In this document: positions 55,694 through 64,000 of the stretch, piece by piece
Layout of the letters: the number at the start of each line of letters is the position of its first letter
Position numbering within the stretch: the first letter of the stretch is position 1
Assembly: GCA_033439795.1 (NCBI GenBank)
Contig: JAUTDP010000013.1
Location: forward strand, 248,001-312,000
Direction of reading: 5' to 3'
Source of the DNA: Sordaria brevicollis
Taxonomy: Eukaryota; Ascomycota; Sordariomycetes; Sordariales; Sordariaceae
DNA length: 64,000 nt
The notes under the pieces: model-generated
Database searches by the model: none
The model's input: the letters and a program-made list of their open reading frames with translations, nothing else
Told to the model about the DNA's origin: nothing
Translations under genes and position numbers: made by a program

Positions 55694-55764
55694 GGCATTT
55701 TTTACCCCCTACTCGTTAAATAGGGGGTAGAGAAAATCTAGGACAGGGTTTTATTCTAGGACAA
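55694..55764. repeat. left terminal inverted repeat of the pogo-like element
   Basis: Runs from GGCATT to CTAGGACAA and matches the reverse complement of 58996-59067 with about 14 differences and a one-base gap. Holds a CCCCCTA...TAGGGGG palindrome. Confidence 0.82.
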
Positions 55765-58410
55765 GCGCACAGACTTTTACTGCAAATCTGTCCCATCCCC
55801 ATACAAAACCACATCTTTTACATAGCTATTTTATTAATAAAATAGGGTCGTAAAGACTAATAGATTATTCGATTAAGTAATTGGTATATATATAGACAAA
55901 TTTTAATATTTCCGAAATTATTTTTGGGGTATTAGAGCCTCCTCTATTAGTATTAGTACTAGTATAGGTATAAGTATAAGCTATTCCCCCCCTTCCTTAG
56001 CTTCTTCCCTATTTTTTTTTTCTACTATTTTTTTTATAATAGTAATAGCCTCCTTTCTTACCTATATATAAGGTCTTATTATACCCTTAATAACTTTTAT
56101 TACTTTAATATATAGTATTAATTCGAATACCGTTAGTTTTAATAGATTAGAAAGAATTATTAATAATAAAAATAGGTTGGGGGTAGTAGGAAGCTTCGTT
56201 AATCGGGTAATAGAAGTAAAGAAACGGCGGTTTATTTATTAGGGTATTAGAATTTTAGGGAGTATTAATAAGTCTTCTTTATCCTCTTCCTCCTTATCCT
56301 CCTCTTCGTTGCCCTCATTACCCTTATTATATATTTTATTAAGTAAAGCCTCTTTTTTATCCTCGTTATCGTTATTAATAAAAGTACTTTCATCTTTAAA
56401 TATTTCCGTTATTATTTATATATTAAGATTAATAATAACCTCGGCGGCCGTTTAAAGGAGAGGTTCGTTTATAGAATTAACGACCTATATATTAATATAA
56501 ATAGTAATTTAATTTATAATCTTTAGCGGGGGGCAAAATAATAATAAAATTATTATAAGAAATTAGGTTTTAATTTTAATAATAAATAAATTATTATTTA
56601 AATTAACCTTAACCTTTTTATTAAAGTTTATATCGAAGTAAGGCTCCTATATCCTCTTATAATAATTAGGAGCCTTTATCCCTATATTTATTACGTAGAG
56701 TTTCTCCTTTAATTTTAAATCGAATATATTACCCTTATTAATTAGGATATAACCCTCCTCTTATTTTTATTTAACGTAATTATTTTAATACACTTTTTAA
56801 TATATTTTACCTTTATTATTAGAAGAGGTTTACTATTTTTTCTTTATTTCTATTATTATTTTCTTATTTATTACCTTAATAGTACGTAATTATTTTTTCT
56901 AATTATTTATAACCTCCTTCTATATCCTCTTAACTACTTCCTTATTAAATTATACTTTCGAAAAATTTAAATAATCCCCCTCTTTTAATACTTTATATAC
57001 CTTCCTCTTTATTTTTCTATCGAAATTTACCGCCTTTTCCTTATCTTATCGGTTAATTTCTTATATTTTATTATATAATAAAATAGCCTCATTAGTAATT
57101 ATTTCGATATATTATAATACGTTGCGGGTAGGCGAATTAAATAAATAGGAATACTTTTTTTTAATATACTTAGAATATTTTTTAAATATAATAAATCGAA
57201 TATTCTTTAATAATAAAGAAGGTAGTGCGGGGTTATTTTACTTAGGCTACTTAACTTAGATTTGGAAGAGGATTCGAGAGCGGTTTAGTAGCTATATCCT
57301 AATATTAAAAAAACCGTTATAAATATAATATACGGTTATATTATAATTGAAAATACTTTATAAACCCGGAGGTAATATAATTAATATATTATTATAATAG
57401 AGATTATAAATATAATAACTTACCTTTAATTCTTTAATAAACGTTACCCTATTAAAGGTATATTCGTTACGTTAAATAAACGATTTTAAAACCTTCTAGT
57501 AGTAAAACTTTAAAGAAGAGAATACTTTAACGTTAAGAGGCTATATTATATAAATTAAATAGGGAGGCAAATTTATTAAAAAGATATCGAAAATTTTAAT
57601 ATATTATTTAACCTCGAAATTATAATAACCGTTAAAGCCGTCGATAATAAAGATGCGGTAAATTCGCTTAACGCTAATAATATTTTTAATATTAATACCC
57701 TTATTTAAAATAGGGAATTTATAGTTAAAATAGTTATATCTATATTAGTCGCACTTAAATTAATCCCTAAAGGAAAACCCTTCCCCCTCTTCCCCCTCCT
57801 TTTAATTATTATAAAATTTATATTTATCCTCTTCCCTTAATTTCGTAAACGTTAACAATAAGTAGAAGGAGTAGTAGTTAAAGTGCTTTAATTAATTGAA
57901 TATTAATTCCGTATTCGAAAAGCCCATCGGGGATTTGGCAAATCGAACGCTATTATCTAGATCGTTATAAATAAACTCCTTTATTAAATCGGTCTTAAAA
58001 ATTATATAAATAGGTATAACTTTCGCTATAATATTTATATTAATAATAAGGGTAGCCGATTCTCTATTAATAATATCGTTAATTTTAGGTTAAAAAAAGA
58101 ATAATAAATATTTACCCTTATACAAAATTATTAATAAAAATATATATTAATTTTATACTTTTACGTTCAATAAATCCTTTAATATAATAATTCTAATATA
58201 ATTACCCGCTATATACTTAATTCTAATACCGATTTTATTACTATTTTAAATATTTCCCTTCGCTACGTTATATTTCTCGATCATTTCCTTATAATTATTA
58301 AACCATTTATTAATTAAATCCTTATTTAATTTCCAAAATCTCCTCCTAATATTTATAATATAATAAATTATTATTTTTAATTAGGGATAATCCTTTATAA
58401 ACCGTATTAA

Positions 58411-58809
58411 TTATTTAGCGTTATAATTTTCCGGTACCTTATATAGCGTATATAATCGATTAATAGCCGATAATATTATTTCGTAAAGCGTAGGGAATTT
58501 CCCCTCGAAATAGAATATTATATATAATACGATCGCATTTTCCTCCGCGTTGGTTAATAAGCGGGGTCTTCCCTTAGGCCTCTTTAATACGGCGGGCTTC
58601 TCGAATTCGGTTAGCGATTTTATATAATAGGATATAAATAAACGCGACTCCTTAGTAATAATAGCGATATTTCTAATAGTCGGCGGCTTCGAAGATTTAT
58701 TATAAAAGGATTTATAACGTTTATAAGCGGCGAAATATATACGGGCACCTTTATACCTAATGGGTACCTCTCCTAGCTTTTTAAAATATTTATTAAAATT
58801 CATAAGCAC
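58411..58809 (-). pseudogene. N-terminal part of the pogo-like transposase (open for 132 codons)
   Basis: The only long frame surviving in the element. Basic, with a GRPRLLTNAEENA motif typical of the DNA-binding part of ascomycete pogo transposases. It ends at a TAA created in a TA-rich context; translation beyond continues to look like transposase. Confidence 0.72.
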
Positions 58810-58995
58810 TAAAAAACGGTTAATCGATAATCTATTATTATATAAATATATAGACTACTTACTTTTTATAGCGTTATAGTCGTTTTTACGGGTATTAGGA
58901 TGCGATTTGTAGTCTCGATGTATATCCGGTTGTACGATGCAAATGAGGGGTTTTGCGCAGCGTTAATAGCGAAATGTATATGGTACCTTCGGTTG

Positions 58996-59067
58996 TTGTC
59001 CTAGATTTAAACCCTATCCCAAAATTTTGCTACCCCCTACTTAATAAGTAGGGGGGCAAGTAATGCC
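58996..59067. repeat. right terminal inverted repeat of the pogo-like element
   Basis: Partner of 55694-55764. Confidence 0.82.
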
Positions 59068-59248
59068 AAGGCGACCCATGCCCGCCAAGTATGGCTTTCT
59101 AGGTGTAGTCCACCACTTCTGTTCAGAATGCACGCTGTTCTTGGAAAACATTCGGGGTAACGCCTTGCTGAGAGCAGTCTAGGTATACTTTGGCGACGCT
59201 GATGGGTCCGCGAGTAGGTGAATTGTGCTTTCTTGTATAATCTCCAGG
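59068..59248. other. short intergenic
   Basis: 3' region of the P450 gene next to the transposon. Confidence 0.5.
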
Positions 59249-61034
59249 TCAGAGCTTGTCCCTTTCTAACTTGGCGTCTTCGAGGACGCCGTGCTTTTCC
59301 GCCTCGCTCAGAATAAGCTTCTCATAGTGATGGCTCCGGACCTTCATGTTGACAGGGAAAGGCTCGTCTGTCGCATGAAAGTGAAGATGTCTCGAGTTAT
59401 AAGGGCCAGCCTGTTGCAAAAGGTGAGTCTCACATCATGATCCAAAGAAGGTCAATGCTGTCGGGTCAAGCACTTACAGCTTCAAGGTCAAACGACTGAA
59501 CCAATCTCGACAGCAGCAAGAACAAACTGTTCTGAGCCAACCTATATCCCACACAAATACGTCTGCCACCACCAAACAACCACAATCCATGGGCAATATT
59601 CGTCTCGTGGCCATCCAACCACCGCTCAGGAACGAAGCTGTCCGGCTCCTTGACCTCCTCGCACAGAGCAGGTATGTTCAAGACAAACCCCGTCCCAGCC
59701 GGGAAATGATACCCCTCAAAGTCAAAATCCTTAGTGGCTGTATGATCCGGCGGAACCCCAAAGATCGGCCGCCACCGCATGACTTCTTTCGCCATGGCGC
59801 AGATATACCTGAGGCCCTCGAGGTCCGCCAGCGTTGGTAGGCGTGCATTCTCATCTTTGCCACAAACACGATCGACCTCTTCCCTGGCTTTTGCAAATGC
59901 AGTCGGGTGCTCCAACGCCGCCATGAACACCACATTCAGCACCAACCTCGTGGTATCGCTCCCTGCTTCAACGAGCTGCATGGCCGCGTACATCGCATCA
60001 TCGTCGTCGCCCGTGTACTTGGTATCCGGATGGAGCAACACATCGCGCACCCACGACGGCGGAGCCGTGCCGTTGTCGATTTTCGCTTTCACGGGATCCC
60101 ACCACTCCTTGTACAGGTTATAGTTCCACCTGTCAAGCCAGCCCCACGACAACCGCCACGGCTGGACGAACCCCCACGGCAGCAACTTCTCGAGGTCCGG
60201 GAACCAGTCGACCATGGAAGTCATGACGCTGGAAACAAAATACGTGACGCAGTTCTGCAAATCCACCAGCTCCTTTGTTGACTTGGCCAGCCGCTCACCG
60301 AGCGCGATGCGGTGGATCACCGAGTTGGCGTATCGGAAGTGATGTCGGTACCAGAGTTTTGGGTGGAAAATGTACTCGGCTAGGAGTTGAGTGCTTTCGA
60401 GTTCTTGCCAGGTGCCGTAGGTTTTGAGGTAGGAGCCGGAAATCAAGGGGTGCATGATGCGGCGGGGCTCGGCCCAGGCGTCTTGGTGCATGAGCACGGA
60501 GCGCCGGTGGTTGTGGCTGATGATGCCGCTTGAGACCGGGTAGGAGGAGCGCTCGTTGGTGTAGCTGCCGCGCTTGGTGATGATTTCGGCGGCGACGCGC
60601 GAGCTATTGAGGAAGATGAAGGTCTTTTGGCCGAGGTGGAGGGTGGCCATTTCGCCGTATTGGCGGAGGGCTTTGAGCTGTTTCGGTGGGAGGAGGGGGG
60701 TTGGGTGTGAGCGAGGTTTGTTCTCTGTGATGGGTATTTGTGATGGCTTGTACAGGGGGGTTCTTACCTTCTTGTGTTCTTCATCCTCGATACCCTCCTT
60801 CACGTCGATGAGACTGCCAAAGATGGGCAAGCCCGAAGGTCCGGGAGGTAGTCTGGGAGGCTTGCCATCTTTGAGCTTGCGTTTACCGAGGGGCTTGAAG
60901 TACTCTGCCACAAAAGTGAAGAGAGCGATGATGGAGAGGATGATGGCACCGGTAAAGAACAAGAAAGGGTGCTCTTTGCTAATGGTCTGCAGACGCAGAG
61001 TCAACTGCGTGACTGGACTTGTTGTCGTCGTCAT
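59249..61034 (-). CDS. cytochrome P450 monooxygenase (542 aa)
   Basis: Three exons: 60768-61034, 59478-60677 and 59249-59410 (543 codons). Start at 61034 (MTTTTSPVTQ). The frame is open 35 codons upstream, but the chosen start puts the membrane anchor (FLFFTGAIILSIIALFTFV) near the N-terminus, as expected for an ER P450, followed by the PRLPPGPSGLP hinge. I-helix AGSDTTR, K-helix E-x-x-R in KEVMRWRP, PERW, and heme loop FGGGRRICVG with the thiolate Cys near 464 are all intact. It should hydroxylate a lipophilic substrate with an NADPH P450 reductase. It shares a 1.5-kb divergent promoter region with the alcohol oxidase at 62493. P450 class not assigned. Confidence 0.94.
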
Positions 61035-62492
61035 CTTGAGACTTCTTGGACCAGCCGGTAGTCGAAGATGAAGACGATGAGCTTGGGGCCCAATCTCTGC
61101 TGGGAACCCGCCATTCTTATATTTGGTCCATGTCAGCAATTACCGTCCAACGTCACACTTCCTCCATGCGGTGCGTGAGAATTTTTGATTGATCTACTCC
61201 ATGATACGGAGTAGGGTTATGCTGTACAACCGATAACAAGATGGTATATAGGGGAATGCCGCTGACTAAAGCGGCGCCGGTGCGAATTCTTAAGCCGATC
61301 ACCAAGACAAATGCCGAGTAAACCAACAGTGTTGCAAGCCCGGAACGATAAGATGGGGCCATATATACTTGTAAATGAGCTTGGCATCCCGTCCTCCCGC
61401 GATTGCATCTCCGAATTGACATCGTCTGCAGCAAGACATTTCAGAATCTGATGTCGTATATTGGCGGCCGCTTTTGATGAAGTTCACACCCAGTCAGATT
61501 ATTCCCCTCGCGAATCCTACCACAATACACAACTTCAGGTACTAACAGGAACAAACGTCCTTGGCCAGTTTGACAGCTCGCGTACTGCCACAGTCCCATT
61601 ATCCATCTTACCAAGTCAGGCTATCCAGACCGCCATGTAAGTTCTCCGGTTGGTGACCGAGACGTTGTATGGCATGGGCAAGAAGATTCTTGGTCCCTGA
61701 CAACGATCCAGATTCGAGAAGTAAAAAACCTGAGACAACAACTGCCGCTTACCTAAGTCACGTTATCATCTTGACGATCTTCAAGCGCGTTTTCAATTCC
61801 GGCGGGGAGCCACGGTGAAATCGGTGATGAACATCGGCGGCGGGGTGAGGTGGTGTTCTGGTGTTACAGGTAACGATCGACATTCTTGGAAGCATCTTGC
61901 CAAGCGCAACACCAACCCACAATCCGAAGGTAAAAATCCCAGTCTGAAATGATTGGTCGACTACCTCAATACGGTTCTTGGACGGTGAACGGTGTGAAAA
62001 CTGAAAAGGTCTGGGGAAGTGGAATTGGACAGCTTCAGGTCTTTGACCTTACCCCACACGCTCTCACGGAGTTATGAAAGTTATGTAAGTCGCGGGGTTG
62101 GTAACGAGCTACCCTAGTCTAGCTTTCGGAACAAAGCCGACGATGACAACTCTCGCCTCTTTCATGTGCTAGTTGCAACGAACCTGGGGTAAATGGGGTT
62201 CGGAGATTTGGAGATACCACGCCAGAACTATACTGTGTAGGAATCAAGACCATATGACCTGATGTCTTTGACGTTGGATTGGTCAAGACCAACAATGAGA
62301 CCAAACTCCTTGTGTCAAGATCAACTTCCCCTCGCTCCTGGCTGTTGGGGCTCTGATATAAAGTCAAAGAGGGGGTCGTGGCGAGAGAGTCTAGAACCAT
62401 AGCAAGGACAACAACTCTTAATCCCAAACTCTATAATACCTTGATTTTCAGAACAACGTAGTTCCCCTCGACGGGACAACCATCAGATCGAA
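61035..62492. other. divergent promoter region of P450 and alcohol oxidase
   Basis: 1.46 kb without a supported gene. A TATAAAG at 62357-62363 lies 130 bp upstream of the oxidase ATG. Confidence 0.55.
62357..62363 (+). promoter_or_regulatory. possible TATA box of the alcohol oxidase gene
   Basis: TATAAAG about 130 bp before the ATG at 62493, in otherwise GC-balanced sequence. Position is plausible but unproven. Confidence 0.4.
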
Positions 62493-64000
62493 ATGGCGTC
62501 GGAAACAGCTGTTTCTACTCTCACAATGCCCAAGCCGGTGGACCATCCGCCGCTTGCTGGTGAGCCAGTCAGTTCCGAGAGCTGGAAGACGCTGATGGCC
62601 ATTATGGACGCCGTTGTCCCTTCAGTTCAGCAAGGAGCAGACTCTCTTCCACCAGCTGTCTCCATCTCAACAGTCAACCTCCCCAAAGAAGAATACCAAG
62701 CCTCTCTGGCATCGTTGAGGCGGTATGCTGCACCATCTGAGGACAGACTAAAGCAGGAAGACCTGTTTGAAGCCTACCTTGCCGAAAAGCCATCAGAGAA
62801 CCCAGTCTATGAGAGGTTGCTCAGACACATTCTCTTGAATGTTCCGCCGGCGAAGAAGAGGAAGTTGGAGATGGTTTTGTCCCTTTTGGGGTAAGTAAAC
62901 AAAAGAACAAGTCACTTACCTTTCATCAACCAAACGAATCTTGCTAACAGACACGACACCTCAACAGCACCCGCGGCGGCAGTCTCCTCCTAACCGGCTA
63001 CGTCACTCCTCTTACCTCGCTCTCTATCGCCGACCGCACCAAGATCCTACACTCCTGGCGAACCAGCGCTCTATACGCCCTCCGAGCTCTCTTCAAGACC
63101 TTCACCACCCTCGGCAAACTCGTCCACGTCCGCACAAGCGCCTGCCACTCACCCTTGACTGGGTTCCCTACCATCCCCGCCTCCTGGACCGCCAACAACT
63201 CCTTCCCCTTCGATTTCCTTGACTTCTCCTCTCTCCCCTCCAGCCGAACCAGCAAAAAAACCGGCACCCCCATCGTCGAAATCGAAACCGACATCGTCAT
63301 CATCGGCTCCGGCTGTGGCGCCGGCGTCGTCACCCATCGCCTCGCCACCACCTTCGGGCGCAACCTCCGCATCCTCGTTCTCGAAAAGGGTCAACACTTT
63401 GACACCTCGCACTTTCCCATGTCCCAAGAACACGGTCTCTCATCCTTAATGGAAGCAGGCGGCGTCATTGAGTCCGAAGACGGGAGCATCACCGTCACGG
63501 CGGGTGCTACCTTTGGCGGTGGCGGCACCGTCAACTGGAGCGCTTCTCTGCAGACGCAGCACTTTGTGCGCAAGGAATGGGCGCAGGACCGGAAGTTGCC
63601 GTTTTTCGAAAGCGAGGCGTTCCAGGCTTGTCTGGATAGGGTTTGCGAGCAGATGGGTGTTTCGGACGCGAAAGTAGTGCCGAATTTTGGAAATCAGGTG
63701 CTGCTGGAGGGCGCGAGGAGGTTGGGGTATGCGGCGAAGGTGGTGCCGCAGAATTGTAAAGGGGAGGCGCATGATGATGGGCATTGTGGTGCGGGATGCT
63801 GGAGGGGGGAGAAGATGGGGCCGGTTAATGGGTGGTATCCCGAGGCTACGAGGAAGGGGGATGTGAGGTTTGTGCAGGGGATGAAGGTTGATAAGGTGTT
63901 GTTTGGGAAGGAGAAGAAGAAGGGGAGGAAGGGGAAAAAGAAGGTGGCGGTGGGTGTGACGGGGACGTGGACTCCGACTGGAAAGGAGGGGAAGAGTGTA
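62493..64000 (+). CDS. GMC-type long-chain alcohol oxidase, 3' end outside window
   Basis: Exon 1 is 62493-62890; exon 2 starts at 62968 and stays open to the window edge (476 codons seen). The intron has GTAAGT and ends CAACAG. The N-terminal 230 residues form the helical region found in fatty-alcohol oxidases. The FAD dinucleotide motif GSGCGAG lies at about 246-252, followed by LVLEKG and FGGGGTVNWSAS. A late Lys-rich insertion (KEKKKGRKGKKK) is unusual. Family members oxidise long-chain alcohols to aldehydes with O2, making H2O2, often in membranes or peroxisomes. Full-length members are about 700-760 residues, so roughly the last third is missing. It diverges from the P450 gene and may act on the P450 product (inference). 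Confidence 0.9.

Larger units (their letters stand above)
55694..59067 (-). mobile_element. pogo/Fot1-like DNA transposon, RIP-mutated (3.4 kb)
   Basis: AT-rich insert bounded by inverted repeats of about 71 bp (55694-55764 and 58996-59067), roughly 80 percent matched. Each contains an internal palindrome, TACCCCCTACT...AGTAGGGGGTA. Inside, on the minus strand, lies a decayed transposase. The first 132 codons are open (58809-58411), with a helix-turn-helix-like region ending GRPRLLTNAEENAIVLYI. Further down are IIDGFNGY (57612-57660) and LPPYLIYII*PLNV (57525-57570), the relics of the pogo-type DDE core. Target duplication unclear. Confidence 0.8.

Overview
The window reads as nuclear DNA of a filamentous ascomycete, most likely Neurospora or a close relative. 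Protein genes carry short introns (about 53-150 nt) with GTAAGT-like donors and CTRAC-type branch sites. A tRNA-Phe gene has a 16-nt intron. All recognisable transposons lie in strongly AT-rich DNA, full of TpA and poor in CpA/TpG, the mark of repeat-induced point mutation (RIP). The assignment rests on these features, not on a database match. Layout, left part (1-22.3 kb): the 5' end of a gene leaving the window, an odd tRNA gene, a run of small charged coiled-coil proteins nearly all on the minus strand (1.7-12.1 kb), two minus-strand proteins carrying a shared W-G-G...F-M motif (12.9-17.1 kb), a small unknown protein, and a Zn2Cys6 transcription factor (19.1-21.9 kb). Middle (22.3-41.1 kb): no live gene. 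A Tad-like LINE retrotransposon on the minus strand is split by a roughly 13.5-kb Ty3/gypsy element with 625-bp LTRs, and both are RIP-mutated. The gypsy element carries about 4 kb of coding-like sequence on the opposite strand between its pol relic and its 3' LTR. Right part (41.1-64 kb): an ACS-type MFS transporter next to an amidase; tRNA-Phe; two more acidic W-G-G...F-M paralogues in tandem, the second broken; then a Baeyer-Villiger monooxygenase, a short-chain dehydrogenase (apparent one-base frameshift), an HSL-type esterase, a RIP-mutated pogo/Fot1-like DNA transposon, a cytochrome P450, and the start of a GMC long-chain alcohol oxidase. The five oxidative and hydrolytic enzymes make chemical sense together: hydroxylation or alcohol oxidation to a ketone, oxygen insertion to an ester, then ester cleavage. 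This suggests a lipid, ketone or terpenoid breakdown or tailoring cluster; that is inference. The acidic family, with members on both sides of the transposon block, and the coiled-coil array look like fast-evolving lineage genes. I recognise no known function for either. Exon boundaries were placed by eye from GT-AG signals and reading-frame continuity, and all multi-exon totals come out as whole codons.
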